Source: Pseudomonadota bacterium (GTDB lineage: Bacteria > Verrucomicrobiota > Verrucomicrobiia > Limisphaerales > SXTU01). Taken from it: a stretch of 64,000 bases of DNA. The DNA lies in contig RFVF01000008.1 of the NCBI GenBank assembly GCA_009922615.1, positions 1-64,000 on the forward strand, in the 5' to 3' direction. This document shows positions 14,922-25,063 of the stretch, piece after piece. The notes beneath the pieces are model-generated. The model had not been told where the DNA came from, ran no database searches, and saw only the letters and a list, made by a program, of their open reading frames with translations. Position 1 is the stretch's first letter; each line of letters begins with the position of its first letter. The position numbers and the translations under genes are program-made.

Positions 14922-16889
14922 ATGAATCCCTCCCGCACCAAGGCGCAGAACTACGGGGGCATTGGCACCGGCTTCACGGCCCTGACTGTGCTTGGAGCGG
15001 CGTGGCTGCTTGCCTTGCCCAATCTGACAGTGGCCGCCGAAGCCGGAGATTTGGCCGCGCTTCAGGCTGAGGCCAAGGCGTCTTTTCGCGACGGCGTGGC
15101 CCCCTTCGTGAAGACCTATTGCACGGAGTGTCACGGGGACAAGAAACGGAAGGGCGGCATCAACTTCCTGTCGGCCTTGAAAAACCCCGGCGACTCGGCT
15201 GCCAGCAAGCGGTGGAAGCAAGCGCTCGTCAGCGTCCGGACCCACGACATGCCGCCGACCGACGCGGACAAGCAGCCGACGGAGGCGGAGCGGCAGAAGT
15301 TTCTGGACTGGCTCGCGCAGCTCAAGTTTCTCAGTCCGAAGGATCCGGGGCCGTTTGTGATCCGGCGTTTGACCAAGGTGGAATATGGCAACACGCTGCG
15401 CGACCTCTTCGGTGTGGACCCAGCGGTCGCACAGGAGCTGCCCGATGATGTGCCCGGCGAAGGCTACCTCAACACGCTGTCGCCGCTTCAGTCAGAGCAA
15501 TATCTCGCGATCGCAAACGTGGTGCTGGACCGGGTCCTGTCCCCCGAGGGCAAACCGCCAACCCCGGTGCAAAAGCGCTTGTTCGGTGACACTCCAAAGT
15601 CTGGGACGGATCTTCGCGCAGCGGCGCGAAAGGTCGCCAGTTCCTTGGCCCGCAGTGCCTATCGCCGGCCGCCTGCGGAAACGGAGCTACAGGTCCTGCT
15701 CGGGGTGTTCGATCTCGCACGCGAAAATCAACTCAGCTACCCGGCGGCGTTGCGCCTGATGCTCAAGGCGGTTTTGGTTTCGCCCCAATTCCTGTTCATC
15801 ACCCCCGCGAAGGAGCCCGAAGCGGGGCAGACGATCGTTCCGTTGGATGACCATCAACTCGCGGCGCGGCTGTCGTATCTGCTATGGGCAACAACGCCCG
15901 ATGCGCAACTGTCGGCGTTGGCCGACAGCGGCCGGCTGCACGAGCCAACGGCCCTCAAGGCGCAGACGAAACGCCTGCTCGCGGACCCGCGTTCGCGGGC
16001 GTTGTTTGACGGATTCGGCGCGCAATGGCTGGGCGTGGGAAGCTTGCAGGCCAAGACGTTCGACACCGCGAAGTTTCCCCAGATGACCAGTGCGATGCGC
16101 GCGGCGATGTATGACGAGGCCCGGCTTTTCTTCGACAGCATCGTGCGAGAAAACCGGAGCGTCGTCAGCTTCGTGGACAGCGATTACACCTTTCTCAACG
16201 GCACCCTCGCCGCTCTTTACGGTTTGGAGAAATCCGTCACCGGGCCGCAGATGCGCAAAGTCCAGCTCACGGACGCAAACCGCGGCGGCATCCTGGCCAT
16301 GCCCGGCATTTTGGCGACGACCTCCTTTCCCAACCGCACCAGCGCGGTCAAACGCGGTGCCTGGGTGCTCGAACAAGTGCTCGGCGAGCACGTGCCGCCC
16401 GCCCCGGCAAACGTTCCCGCCTTGGAAAAACAGGATCAGAAACAGGTCGCCAACCTGACGCTGCGGCAGCGCACGGAGCTGCATCGCACGAATCCCGTTT
16501 GTGCGAGCTGCCACAAGCTGCTCGACCCCATCGGCTTTGGTTTGGAGAACTTCGATGCCATCGGCCGCTGGCGGAATCAGGACGACTCGGGCGGGGCGAT
16601 CGATGCCGCCGGCGAGCTTCCGGGCGGAAAACACTTCACGTCCCCCAAGGAATTAAAAGCGATCATCGCCGCACGGAAGGCAGAGCTCACACGCAACCTC
16701 ACGGAAAAACTCCTCGCCTATGCCTTGTGCCGCCAGCTCGAAGGCTACGACGAAATCGTGGTGGATCAACTGATGGAAACCATCGCCCGGGACGGCCACC
16801 GCATGCAGACCCTCATCACGGAAATCGTGACTAGTTACCCCTTCACGCATCGTCACATTCAGCAGCCAGTCACCGCTTTGGTCCCATGA
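14922..16889 (+). CDS. Exported cytochrome-type protein, DUF1587/1592/1588/1585 family
   Basis: Large exported protein (655 aa) of the planctomycete/verrucomicrobial cytochrome families. The signal segment is at about 15-39. A PSCyt1-type heme site CTECH (Cys67, Cys70, His71) is followed by MPP. Then come the expected domains: DUF1587 ([18 protein letters not shown]), DUF1595 ([13 protein letters not shown]), DUF1592 ([21 protein letters not shown]), DUF1588 ([20 protein letters not shown]) with a second heme-type motif CASCH at 527-531, and DUF1585 at the end. The stop overlaps the DUF1552 gene start by 4 nt (ATGA), a pairing typical for this family. Biochemical role is unproven; electron transfer at the cell surface is a common guess. 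Confidence 0.9.
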   Translation: MNPSRTKAQNYGGIGTGFTALTVLGAAWLLALPNLTVAAEAGDLAALQAEAKASFRDGVAPFVKTYCTECHGDKKRKGGINFLSALKNPGDSAASKRWKQALVSVRTHDMPPTDADKQPTEAERQKFLDWLAQLKFLSPKDPGPFVIRRLTKVEYGNTLRDLFGVDPAVAQELPDDVPGEGYLNTLSPLQSEQYLAIANVVLDRVLSPEGKPPTPVQKRLFGDTPKSGTDLRAAARKVASSLARSAYRRPPAETELQVLLGVFDLARENQLSYPAALRLMLKAVLVSPQFLFITPAKEPEAGQTIVPLDDHQLAARLSYLLWATTPDAQLSALADSGRLHEPTALKAQTKRLLADPRSRALFDGFGAQWLGVGSLQAKTFDTAKFPQMTSAMRAAMYDEARLFFDSIVRENRSVVSFVDSDYTFLNGTLAALYGLEKSVTGPQMRKVQLTDANRGGILAMPGILATTSFPNRTSAVKRGAWVLEQVLGEHVPPAPANVPALEKQDQKQVANLTLRQRTELHRTNPVCASCHKLLDPIGFGLENFDAIGRWRNQDDSGGAIDAAGELPGGKHFTSPKELKAIIAARKAELTRNLTEKLLAYALCRQLEGYDEIVVDQLMETIARDGHRMQTLITEIVTSYPFTHRHIQQPVTALVP

Positions 16890-18286
16890 GCAAATCATTC
16901 TTCATCGACCGCCGCACGTGCCTCAAAGGCATTGGTGCGTCACTCGCACTGCCGCTGTTCAATTCCATGGGCTGGGCCGCGCCCGGCCAGGGCAAATCCT
17001 TCAAGCCCCCCGTGCGCCTCGGCTTCATGTATATGCCCCACGGGGTCATCATGGATCAGTTCTGGCCCAAGACGCCGGAGAGTTTCCTGACCGCGCCGCC
17101 GCCGGCGTTGGAGTCGCTGCGCCCGGTGCTCGACCAATGCCTGTTGATGAAAGGCATCTCCGGCGTGCCGATCGCCCCTTTCAATGGCGCGCCGCACGCC
17201 TTGGAATTGTCCACTTGGCTCACGGCGAAACTGCCAGATGCCAACCGGCGGAACCAGATCAACATCGCGATTTCGGCGGACCAGATCGCGGCCAACTACG
17301 TCGGGCATTTGACGTCCCTGCCGTCACTCGAGCTGGCCACGATGCCGCAGACGCACAAGGAAAACCAGGAAGGCCTCAACGAAGGCTACTATTCGCATTG
17401 CAGCTTCCGCTCCGCGACCCAGGCCGTCCCCGCCGAGATCAATCCCCGCAGCGTGCTCAACCGGCTCTTCGGCCAATCCAGCCCGGCCAGCACCGGCCGC
17501 AAACCCGGAGAAATCTCACCCGCCCAGGCGCTTGATCGCAAGATGTTGGACCTCGTCCTCGGTGGCGCAAAGGACCTGCGCCGCAAACTGCCACAGGACG
17601 ATAAACACAAACTGGACGAATACCTCGACAGCGTGCGCTCCGTGGAACGCCGCATCGCCGCGATCGAACATCGGCAGAAGGAAGCAGCGTTGGAGAAAGC
17701 CGGTGTCAGCGTGAGCAAACGCAACGCCTCCGATTCTCCACCCATCGAAGTCAAAATTCCCGAGGGTGACAAACGCAGCGAATACATGCAGGTGATGTGC
17801 GACCTCAACGTGCTGGCGTTCCAGACTGACACGACGCGTGTCAGCACCTACATCGGCTCCACTCCGAACGGTGTTTCCTATCCCGAACTCGGGTTCAAGG
17901 ATGAGCATCATTCCCAGACGCATCACAACAACAAACCCGAGCAGCTCAACAAGGTCGCCGCGATCACCGCCTTCAACATCGCGCAATTCGCCTACATGGT
18001 GAAGAAAATGGCCAGCCTCCGCGAAGGCGACGGCACCTTGCTCGACAACTGCATCATGATGTGGGGCTCCGGTCTGGAGGACGGCAACAAGCACACCCGC
18101 GAAAACCTTCCCTTCATCATCGCTGGCAAGGGCGGCGGCTCCATCCGCACGGGCCGCTTTCTCGATCACACCAAAGGCAACCAAGGCGACCTGCTCACCA
18201 CACTCCTCGCGTGTGTCGGCATTCCGCTGGACCGCCCCATCGGCATCGCGACCAAACAGATCAAAGAGATGACCGCGCATCTCTGA
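16886..18286 (+). CDS. DUF1552 family exported protein
   Basis: 466 aa with a twin-arginine signal ([18 protein letters not shown]). It shows the DUF1552 blocks [19 protein letters not shown] and LMKGISGVP, a central long helix with [17 protein letters not shown], and a C-terminal block with [17 protein letters not shown]. The ATG overlaps the end of the preceding cytochrome gene, so the two are coupled and probably act together in the periplasm. The Tat signal suggests it folds, perhaps with a metal, before export. Function in this family is unknown. Confidence 0.9.
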   Translation: MSKSFFIDRRTCLKGIGASLALPLFNSMGWAAPGQGKSFKPPVRLGFMYMPHGVIMDQFWPKTPESFLTAPPPALESLRPVLDQCLLMKGISGVPIAPFNGAPHALELSTWLTAKLPDANRRNQINIAISADQIAANYVGHLTSLPSLELATMPQTHKENQEGLNEGYYSHCSFRSATQAVPAEINPRSVLNRLFGQSSPASTGRKPGEISPAQALDRKMLDLVLGGAKDLRRKLPQDDKHKLDEYLDSVRSVERRIAAIEHRQKEAALEKAGVSVSKRNASDSPPIEVKIPEGDKRSEYMQVMCDLNVLAFQTDTTRVSTYIGSTPNGVSYPELGFKDEHHSQTHHNNKPEQLNKVAAITAFNIAQFAYMVKKMASLREGDGTLLDNCIMMWGSGLEDGNKHTRENLPFIIAGKGGGSIRTGRFLDHTKGNQGDLLTTLLACVGIPLDRPIGIATKQIKEMTAHL

Positions 18287-18516
18287 TCCCGAAACGCGGC
18301 CGTAGCTCCTGAGTTTTACACGAAGCGCGTTCGAGACGCACCGCACCCCTTGGCCCTGCCGAGCGTTTCCGGCCCCCTGAATCAAGGCAACCGACAAACT
18401 TCGTCGCTAAAAACGACGCGTTCCGGTCCAGATTGCGCTTGAACCGAGGAGTGAACCCAGCGATAAAGGCCCGCGATTCAGCTCCCTTGTTCGGGGCCAC
18501 CTTTGAAGTGACAACC

Positions 18517-20070
18517 ATGCCAATTTATGTGCGGACCGCTTGTGCTTCAGCACCCGAGGCCGCCGAGGTGTTTGATTCCCCCCTCCTCTTTCCAACCCGT
18601 TGGCAGCACTGGTTGAGCCGTGGTTTGCTGGCCCTGCTGGCGGTTGTGCTATTGGGTTTTTCCGTCCGCGCGGAAATGCCCTCGTTCCGCTGGGCCTCGC
18701 GCGCCGGCGGCACAGGGCATGACTATGGCACCGGCATCGCGGTGGACAGCGAGGGCTGCACCTACATCTGCGGGTATTTCCGGGGGCAGGAGGCCCGCTT
18801 CGAGGATTACGCGCTGGCCGGCAAAGGCGAGGCGGACATCTTCCTCGCCAAGTATGATCGCATGGGCAAGCTGGTGTGGATTCGCCAGGCTGGCGGCAGC
18901 GCGGATGACTTCGCCCGGGCCGTGGCCATTGATGCAGAAGGCAATTCGTATATCACCGGCTCATTCCAGTCGCCGACCGTCGATTTTGGCGGGGAGACGG
19001 CGAAGCGTAATTCCGATTCGGAGATTTTTGTCGCCAAGTTCGACCCCAACGGCAAACCCCTGTGGGTTCGGCAGGCGGGTGGGGGCTCCGGCGGCGGCGG
19101 CTCGGGCAACGGCATTGCCGTCGGGGCCGATGGCTTCGTTTACGTCTGCGGCTACTTCAACGGCGACATCGAGTTTGGGGATCTGGCGCTGAAGAATTCC
19201 GGGTTCAATGACATCTTCGTCGCCCGCTACGATGCCAATGGCGAGCTGGATTGGGTCCGGCAAATCGGCGGTCCGGGCGATGATGCGGCCAGCGCGATCG
19301 CCGTGGACACGCAGGGCAACAGCTACGTCGTGGGCGGATTCGAGGATCGGGTGCGCTTCTCCCGCAACATCACCCTCGGCAGTGCCGGGTTGATGGATAG
19401 CTTCATCGTCAAGCTCGACAACACCGGCCGCACCGTGTGGGCGCAGCGTTCCGGCGGCCCCAACACCGACATCGCCTACGCCGTGGGTGTGGACCCCCAG
19501 GGCAACGTCCTGGTTTCCGGCGGCTTCAACGGCAGCGAATCCTTCGCCACGGACATGCGGTTGCATGCCGCCTTCCGTTCACGCAGCGGCACCAAGACTG
19601 GCGTGTTCAACGGCAAGGGACTCAAGAGCGTCGGCGGCTCGGATGTGTTCATCGCCAAATACGACCCGCGCGGCAAACTCACCTGGGTCCGCAGCTTCGG
19701 CGGCAACAAGCTCGGCTGTCCGGAGGCCGGCTACGGCATGGCGGTGGACGCCAGTGGCCACGCGCACGTCACGGGCACGTTTGCGGGCAAGGTCGAGTTC
19801 GGCAACAACACCCTTTACAGCATGGGCATCGGCGATGTCTTCGTCACGGAACTCGACCGCGAAGGCCGGGTGATTTGGGCGCGACAGGCCGGGGCGACCT
19901 TCTCCGAACCCATCGCCGGTCACGGCCTCGCGGTGGATCGCGGCGGCAACACCTACATCATCGGTTACTTCCGCGGCAACGTGGCCTTTGGCGACACAGT
20001 GCTCAAGAGTCAGGGCGAGACGGACATCTTCCTAGCAAAGATTACCGCGCAGTTCTCGCCGCGCCGTTGA
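18517..20070 (+). CDS. SBBP-repeat beta-propeller exported protein
   Basis: 517 aa. A membrane/signal segment at about 30-52 (LSRGLLALLAVVLLGFSVRA) is followed by seven or so repeats of about 55-65 residues built on xDIFxAKYDxxGxLxWVRQxGG and GNxYxxGxF (SBBP repeats). Together they probably fold as one beta-propeller. A Gly-rich loop (GGGSGGGGSGNG) sits at about 193-204. The ATG at 18517 is chosen because the open frame upstream to 18433 has no signal-like sequence. Likely cell-surface or periplasmic, with a binding role; ligand unknown. The 230 bp upstream hold only a weak 5-bp hairpin (CGTCG/CGACG). Confidence 0.8.
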   Translation: MPIYVRTACASAPEAAEVFDSPLLFPTRWQHWLSRGLLALLAVVLLGFSVRAEMPSFRWASRAGGTGHDYGTGIAVDSEGCTYICGYFRGQEARFEDYALAGKGEADIFLAKYDRMGKLVWIRQAGGSADDFARAVAIDAEGNSYITGSFQSPTVDFGGETAKRNSDSEIFVAKFDPNGKPLWVRQAGGGSGGGGSGNGIAVGADGFVYVCGYFNGDIEFGDLALKNSGFNDIFVARYDANGELDWVRQIGGPGDDAASAIAVDTQGNSYVVGGFEDRVRFSRNITLGSAGLMDSFIVKLDNTGRTVWAQRSGGPNTDIAYAVGVDPQGNVLVSGGFNGSESFATDMRLHAAFRSRSGTKTGVFNGKGLKSVGGSDVFIAKYDPRGKLTWVRSFGGNKLGCPEAGYGMAVDASGHAHVTGTFAGKVEFGNNTLYSMGIGDVFVTELDREGRVIWARQAGATFSEPIAGHGLAVDRGGNTYIIGYFRGNVAFGDTVLKSQGETDIFLAKITAQFSPRR

Positions 20071-20098
20071 ACTTTGCGGACTCATCGGCGTTCCTCCA

Positions 20099-20950
20099 AT
20101 GATCGTTTACCTCAACGGCCAGTTTCTGCCGAAGACCGAGGCCCGTATTTCCCCCGACGACCGGGCGTTCCTGTTTGCGGACGGGGCTTACGAAGTGGTC
20201 CGCGCCTACCGCGGCCATCTTTTTCGGGCCAAGGAACATTGGGACCGCTTCGACTACAGCCTCAAAGCCCTGCGCATCGCACCTCCGGCGAACACGGACT
20301 TCTCCGCCATCGCCACCGAATTGCTCAAGCGCAACCAACTCTTGGAGGCCGAGGCTACGGCCTATCTTCAGGTCACTCGCGGAGCCGCGCCGCGCAAACA
20401 CGCCTTCCCCGCTGACACGACACCCACCGTTTACGCCTTCGCCGCTCCGTTTGCCAACCCGGTCGAAAAGTGGACCAACGGGGTGAAAGTCATCACTTTG
20501 CCGGATCAGCGCTGGGCCCGGTGCGACATCAAGTCGATCTCGCTACTGCCCAATGTGCTGGCCAACCAGCAGGCCCAAGAAGCCGGCGCGCACGAGGCTA
20601 TCCTAGTCCGGGATGGGTTCGCACTGGAGGGCTCGCTGTCCAACTTCGCGGCCGTGCTGGATGGCGTGCTGCATACCGCGCCACGCACCAATTACATTCT
20701 GCCCGGCATTTCGCGATTGGTCGCGTTGGGTCTGTGCTCGGCGCTGCGGATTCCAGTGCGCGAATTCCCGGTCGCCGAAGCCGAGTTGAAATGCGCCACC
20801 GAGGCCATGCTCTTCGGCACGACCAATGAGGTGATGCCCGTCGTGCAAATTAACGACCGCAAGCTGGGGGATGGCCGGCCCGGCCCGGTCACGCGTCAAT
20901 TGCAGCAAGCCTTCCGCGACTACGTAGAGGAATGCCGCAGCCGCGGTTAA
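20099..20950 (+). CDS. dat: D-amino acid transaminase (class IV PLP)
   Basis: PLP enzyme interconverting D-alanine/2-oxoglutarate and pyruvate/D-glutamate, feeding peptidoglycan. It is 283 aa. The PLP lysine is Lys145 in RCDIKSISLLPNVLA, the cofactor-binding Glu is 177 in LEGSLSN, and Tyr31 is in FADGAYEVV. These fall at the same numbers as in the Bacillus D-amino acid transaminase (established knowledge), which favours it over branched-chain aminotransferase. It starts 28 bp after the propeller gene. A branched-chain or 4-amino-4-deoxychorismate role is less likely but not excluded. Confidence 0.85.
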   Translation: MIVYLNGQFLPKTEARISPDDRAFLFADGAYEVVRAYRGHLFRAKEHWDRFDYSLKALRIAPPANTDFSAIATELLKRNQLLEAEATAYLQVTRGAAPRKHAFPADTTPTVYAFAAPFANPVEKWTNGVKVITLPDQRWARCDIKSISLLPNVLANQQAQEAGAHEAILVRDGFALEGSLSNFAAVLDGVLHTAPRTNYILPGISRLVALGLCSALRIPVREFPVAEAELKCATEAMLFGTTNEVMPVVQINDRKLGDGRPGPVTRQLQQAFRDYVEECRSRG

Positions 20951-21018
20951 GACTCCTTCCGATCGGTCCACAATCGTCAGAAGATGACGCAACGGCCGAC
21001 CGCGGATGAAAAGTTGCT

Positions 21019-21044
21019 TGTAACGCCCCCGGCAACGTGGCGTC
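21019..21044 (+). promoter_or_regulatory. Candidate ECF-sigma promoter
   Basis: TGTAAC at 21019-21024, a 16-bp gap, then CGTC at 21041-21044. This is the usual ECF pattern (AAC at -35, CGTC at -10). It lies 33 bp before the Spy-like gene, which is two genes upstream of an ECF sigma factor. Autoregulation of the cluster is an inference. Confidence 0.45.
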
Positions 21045-21077
21045 TTACTGTGCAACGCCGACGCTACCAAAAACCTT

Positions 21078-22040
21078 ATGAGCCTCCCCACCCTCCCCAG
21101 CCCGTTATTCGCTGCCGCGTGTGGTCTCACGCTCTTGCTGCAACCAGCCATCAGCCCAGCCCAGGAACGCTCCCGTGAAGATCGTCCCGCGCCCGCCGAC
21201 AGCCCGCGCCCGCCGCGCGGTGAGTTCCGCCCCGACGAGAAACCCCGTGGCGATGGCCGGCAAGGCGACGCCCGCCGCGAAGACCCGCGCCGAGAGGAAG
21301 TCCGGGGTGACAACGCCCCGCGCGGTGAGCGCGGCGGCCCCCGCCCGGAATTCCAAGGCCGTGACAATGCCCGGCCCGGCGAAGCCCAACGCGGCCCAAT
21401 GAACCCACAGTTCAACCCGCAGGAACTTTTTCGCGACCTGAACGAGGACCAGCGCGCCGCCCTGCGCGGCTTCTTCGAGTCGAACCAAAGCGTCATGCGG
21501 GAGATGGGCGAGAAGTCGATGCGCCTGCGCCGCGAAATCACCGAATCCGCAATGGCCGACAAGGTCAACGAAGACCTCATCCGCGGGAAAATCATGGAAG
21601 CCGCAAAGCTTGAAGCGGAATCCACCATCGCCCGCGCCCGCGCCTTCGCTCAAGTCCGCGAAAAGCTCCCCAAAGAAACCGTCGAACGACTGCGCGCCAT
21701 GATTGCCGGCATGGGACCGCGCCCGGGCTTTCAGCCACCCATGCAGGGTGGCCGGGGCGAGGGCGACCTGCGCCGGCCGACGGGTGACCAGCCCGGTCGC
21801 GGCACACCGGAGGGCCAGTTCCGTCGTCCCGAAGGCCGCGAGGGCGAACAATTCCGCAAGCCCGCTGGCGAAGGCGATCGCCGCCCGGAAGCCACCGAGC
21901 GCAAGCCGCGTTTCGACGGTGACCGAGGCCCGAGGCTCGATGGGGATCGTGGACCGCGCCCTGACGGCGACCGTGGTCGCAACCCCGAGGGCGGCGACAA
22001 GCGGCCCGAACTGCCCCGCCGCCCGCCGACGGACCAGTAA
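21078..22040 (+). CDS. Exported Spy/CpxP-like protein with disordered Arg/Pro/Gly arms
   Basis: 320 aa. The signal peptide (LFAAACGLTLLLQPAISPAQ) is followed by a highly charged low-complexity arm (about 30-110). A helical core of about 115-215 resembles Spy/CpxP heavy-metal or stress sensors (LNEDQRAALRGFFESNQ). A second low-complexity arm carries short repeats of DGDRGPR (about 275-300). Probably periplasmic. Its place ahead of an ECF sigma gene, a small membrane gene and a second CpxP-like gene suggests a stress-sensing role. A terminator follows. Confidence 0.7.
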   Translation: MSLPTLPSPLFAAACGLTLLLQPAISPAQERSREDRPAPADSPRPPRGEFRPDEKPRGDGRQGDARREDPRREEVRGDNAPRGERGGPRPEFQGRDNARPGEAQRGPMNPQFNPQELFRDLNEDQRAALRGFFESNQSVMREMGEKSMRLRREITESAMADKVNEDLIRGKIMEAAKLEAESTIARARAFAQVREKLPKETVERLRAMIAGMGPRPGFQPPMQGGRGEGDLRRPTGDQPGRGTPEGQFRRPEGREGEQFRKPAGEGDRRPEATERKPRFDGDRGPRLDGDRGPRPDGDRGRNPEGGDKRPELPRRPPTDQ

Positions 22041-22068
22041 CCTATTGACTCCATTCCCGTCTTCCACC

Positions 22069-22106
22069 AAAGCCACTGCCCGCAGGCGGTGGCTTTGTGT
22101 TTTTGC
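22069..22106 (+). terminator. Rho-independent terminator
   Basis: AAAGCCACTGCC (22069-22080) pairs with GGCGGTGGCTTT (22085-22096) with one G-T wobble and loop CGCA, then GTGTTTTTGC. It ends the Spy-like transcript before the sigma gene. Confidence 0.8.
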
Positions 22107-22140
22107 TTTTGACTGACTGATTTTGCATAGTCCGGACCCG

Positions 22141-22716
22141 ATGGAACCTAGCGATACCGAGCTGATCGCCGCCGTCCGCAAAGGCGACGTGTCACAGTTC
22201 GAGCCGCTCATCGCGCGCTATCAGCCGCGTGTCTTCGCCACGGCGCGCCGATACGCGCGGCGGGAAGACGAGGTGCAGGACATTGTGCAGGAGGTTTTCA
22301 TCAAAGCCTTTCAAAAGCTCGATAGCTTCCGTGCCGAGGCCCCGTTCGAGCACTGGCTCATGCGCATGACGGTGCGCACCTGCTACGATTTCCTTCGCTC
22401 CCACCAGCGCAACCGCGAAACCACCCTGACGGACTTGTCCGATCCCGAGGTGGACTGGCTGGAGCGTTTCGCCGCCAGCCCGGAGGACAACGCCAACAAC
22501 ACCGACGCCACGAAAGCCTTGATCGACCGCGTGATGGCGCAGCTCTCCCCGGAGGCCCGGCTGGTGATCACGCTTCTGGAAATCGAAGACCGTTCGGTCA
22601 AAGAAATCGCCCAACTCACCGGCTGGTCCGTCCCGCTGGTGAAGGTCCGCGCCTTCCGCGCGCGCGCGCAGATGAAAAAAATCTTGGAAACCCTCACGCG
22701 CGAGAAGTATTTGTAA
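22141..22716 (+). CDS. RNA polymerase ECF sigma factor
   Basis: 191 aa. Region 2 is at about 20-90 (QDIVQEVFIKAFQKLDSFRAE and the -10-binding block FEHWLMRMTVRTCYDFLR). An acidic linker follows, then region 4 at about 130-180 with a helix-turn-helix (SVKEIAQLTGWSVPLVKVRAFRAR). The ATG at 22141 is preferred over an in-frame TTG at 22123. The next gene encodes a small one-helix membrane protein, a likely anti-sigma factor, so control by envelope signals is plausible. A weak TTGCTT/CATAGT pair (22103-22131) would give an almost leaderless mRNA. Confidence 0.92.
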   Translation: MEPSDTELIAAVRKGDVSQFEPLIARYQPRVFATARRYARREDEVQDIVQEVFIKAFQKLDSFRAEAPFEHWLMRMTVRTCYDFLRSHQRNRETTLTDLSDPEVDWLERFAASPEDNANNTDATKALIDRVMAQLSPEARLVITLLEIEDRSVKEIAQLTGWSVPLVKVRAFRARAQMKKILETLTREKYL

Positions 22717-22750
22717 CCCGATAAATTGCGGGCTCGTCTACCCTCTTGTT

Positions 22751-23050
22751 ATGGACTTGGAAAAGCTCCAACAGCAACTGATGGCTGCCGCGAAAGCGGC
22801 AGTGCCGAATGATCACGTGCCCTACGCGTTTGAGAAACGCATCATGGAGAGGCTGACTGCGCCGCTGACCGTGGACGTGTGGGCGCTGTGGGGGAACTGG
22901 CTCTGGCGGGCCGTCACCCCGTGCGCCTCCGTGATGGCCGTGCTCGGCATCTGGGTCGTCGTCACCATGCACAATGAGCCGGAACCTCAGAACCTTGAGC
23001 AGGCCATCGAAAACACCATCATGTCCGGCGACGACGTCGCGGGCGAATAA
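22751..23050 (+). CDS. Small one-helix membrane protein, probable anti-sigma factor
   Basis: 99 aa. The cytoplasmic N-terminal half (about 1-48) has an FEKRIMERL-type helix. A transmembrane helix (RAVTPCASVMAVLGIWVVVTM) spans about 53-74, and a short acidic tail ends EQAIENTIMSGDD. There is no zinc HxxxCxxC signature, so it is not a ZAS-type anti-sigma factor. The call rests on position, 34 bp behind an ECF sigma gene and 3 bp ahead of a CpxP-like gene. Confidence 0.6.
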   Translation: MDLEKLQQQLMAAAKAAVPNDHVPYAFEKRIMERLTAPLTVDVWALWGNWLWRAVTPCASVMAVLGIWVVVTMHNEPEPQNLEQAIENTIMSGDDVAGE

Positions 23051-23053
23051 CCG

Positions 23054-23593
23054 GTGAACCCGTGGAAGTTCATTCTCGCCACGGTTTTGATTTACGGCAC
23101 GGGCGTGGTCACCGGAGCTCTGGTCATCAAGCTCGTTGACCGGCCGCAACCAGCCCACGTCAAAGCCTCCCCGCAACTCACCTTCAACCAGATCCAGCGC
23201 GCGGAATTCCTCAGCCGCCTTCAGAAACAGCTGAACCTCACCCCCGAGCAGAACGAACACATCGGACAGATCTTGCGCGACAGCAACCAGCGCACAAAAC
23301 CCTACTGGGACCCGGTTGCGGCGAAGATGAAGGACGAAGTCCGCACCGTGACCGACAAGATCCGCGCTGAACTTTCACCGGAGCAAATCGCCAAGTTCGA
23401 AATCGAAATCAAGTCCGGTCGCACGCCCAAAAAAGATCCTGAACGCAAGGAGAAGAAGGTCGGCGGCACCAACGCCCCAGCCGGCAAGCCGCACCCAAAA
23501 ATGCCCGCGGCAACCAACAGCATCCCGATCACCAACGCCGTGCCTGCCACCAACGTCCCGGCCGCACCCGCCACCGCGCTCAACAAGCCGTAG
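23054..23593 (+). CDS. Membrane-anchored CpxP/Spy-like protein
   Basis: 179 aa from a GTG start. An N-terminal membrane helix (FILATVLIYGTGVVTGALVIKLV) precedes a periplasmic helical domain with two LTxEQ-like motifs (LNLTPEQNEHIGQILRDSN and AELSPEQIAKFEIEI), the hallmark of the Spy/CpxP fold. The tail is Pro/Ala/Asn-rich and disordered, with a repeated TNxxP pattern. It is 3 bp from the preceding gene and so in the same operon. Possibly the periplasmic sensor or modulator of the sigma/anti-sigma pair. Confidence 0.7.
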   Translation: MNPWKFILATVLIYGTGVVTGALVIKLVDRPQPAHVKASPQLTFNQIQRAEFLSRLQKQLNLTPEQNEHIGQILRDSNQRTKPYWDPVAAKMKDEVRTVTDKIRAELSPEQIAKFEIEIKSGRTPKKDPERKEKKVGGTNAPAGKPHPKMPAATNSIPITNAVPATNVPAAPATALNKP

Positions 23594-23709
23594 CCACGCG
23601 CCGATGCTTGACGGGTGATTGCCCCCTCCCTAGTCTGCTCCGCTCTTTGCCCCGCCCACCGGGCGCTCGTGTCCGCAGCCCGGCAAAGATTGAAACCAGA
23701 AAGATTGTC

Positions 23710-25035
23710 GTGAACGTAACCGTCGAAAATCTCGGCCCCTGCAAGAAATTGCTTCGCGTGGAACTGGACGTCGCCGCCGTGGACGCCGCCTTTGACTCCG
23801 TCACCAAGGAATACCAGCGGCATGCCCAGCTTCCTGGCTTCCGCCCCGGCAAGGCCCCCCGCGACCTCGTCGTCAAAAGCTTTGGCCCCCGCATTGAGGA
23901 GGAAGTCAAAAAGAAGCTGATCCCCGATTCTTACCAGAAGGCTCTCGAACAGGAGAAAATCCGCGCCGCCGTCTATCCCGACATCGAGGAAATCCAATTC
24001 GGTCGCGGCCAGACCCTCCAGTTCGCCGCCACCGTCGAAACTCAGCCTGAATTCGAACTGCCCGAATACAAGGGCCTCCATGTGAAGCGCGAAACCGTGG
24101 TCGTGACCGACGCCGACGTCGACAAGGCGCTCAACGTCCTCCGCGATCAGCGCACCGATTACAAGGATGTCACCCGGCCCGTGGCCGCCGGCGACATCGC
24201 CGTCGTGAACTACACCGGCACCTGCGATGGCAAGCCCATCACCGACACCGCCCCCACCGCCCGGGGCCTCACCGAACAAAAGGCCTTCTGGCTCCGCTGC
24301 GAAGCGGGCCAGTTCATCCCCGGCTTCACCGAGCAACTCCACGGCATGAGCGCCGGCGAGAAACGCACCGTGAACGTGGATTTCCCGCAGGATTTCGTCG
24401 CCGCCCAACTCGTCGGCAAGAAGGGTGTTTACGAAGTTGAACTCGTCCAGGTGAAGGAACGCGTGCTGCCCGAGCTGAACGATGAGTTTGCCAAGAGCTT
24501 CGGCGCTGAAAGTTTGGAAAAACTTCGCGCTGGTATCCAGCAGGACCTCGCGGCCGACCGCAATGAGAAGGCTTCCCGCGCCGTCCGCGACCAGCTCATC
24601 CAGACCCTGACGAGCAAGGTGAACTTCGAACTCCCCGAATCCATCGTGCTGCAAACCACACGCAACGTCGTTTACAGTATCGTGCAGGAAAACCAGCAGC
24701 GCGGCATCCCCAAGGAAGCCATCGAGCAGCAGAAGGACGCCATCTTCGCCAACGCCAACGCCAGCGCCAAGGACCGTGTCAAAGCCATGTTCCTCCTCAA
24801 CCGCATCGCCGAAAAAGAAGGCGTCAAAGTCGAGCAGCAGGAAATCTTGGAACGCGTGCAGGCGATGGCACAGCAATACCAGATGCCCATCCAGAAGCTC
24901 ATCAAGCAACTTGAGGAGCGCAATGGCTTTGGCGAAATCCATGAACAAATCCTCGTTGGCAAGGTGCTGGATTTCCTCCAGCTCCAGGCCAACATCGAAG
25001 ACGTTCCCGCCACCGCCTCAGCCCCGGCGGCCTGA
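23710..25035 (+). CDS. tig: Trigger factor, ribosome-associated chaperone/PPIase
   Basis: Binds the ribosome exit tunnel and holds nascent chains. 441 aa from GTG at 23710 (N-terminus NVTVENLGPCKK); the open frame starts earlier, but upstream residues are not family-like. The ribosome-binding domain has the signature GFRPGKAPRDLV (about 48-59, normally GFRxGKxP). The PPIase domain spans about 150-240 (DIAVVNYTGTCDGKPI). The C-terminal SurA-like helical arms run to the end. The usual neighbours clpP/clpX do not follow; a terminator does. Confidence 0.95.
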   Translation: MNVTVENLGPCKKLLRVELDVAAVDAAFDSVTKEYQRHAQLPGFRPGKAPRDLVVKSFGPRIEEEVKKKLIPDSYQKALEQEKIRAAVYPDIEEIQFGRGQTLQFAATVETQPEFELPEYKGLHVKRETVVVTDADVDKALNVLRDQRTDYKDVTRPVAAGDIAVVNYTGTCDGKPITDTAPTARGLTEQKAFWLRCEAGQFIPGFTEQLHGMSAGEKRTVNVDFPQDFVAAQLVGKKGVYEVELVQVKERVLPELNDEFAKSFGAESLEKLRAGIQQDLAADRNEKASRAVRDQLIQTLTSKVNFELPESIVLQTTRNVVYSIVQENQQRGIPKEAIEQQKDAIFANANASAKDRVKAMFLLNRIAEKEGVKVEQQEILERVQAMAQQYQMPIQKLIKQLEERNGFGEIHEQILVGKVLDFLQLQANIEDVPATASAPAA

Positions 25036-25063
25036 AGCGCTGAAGCTCCATTCCGAATCATCC

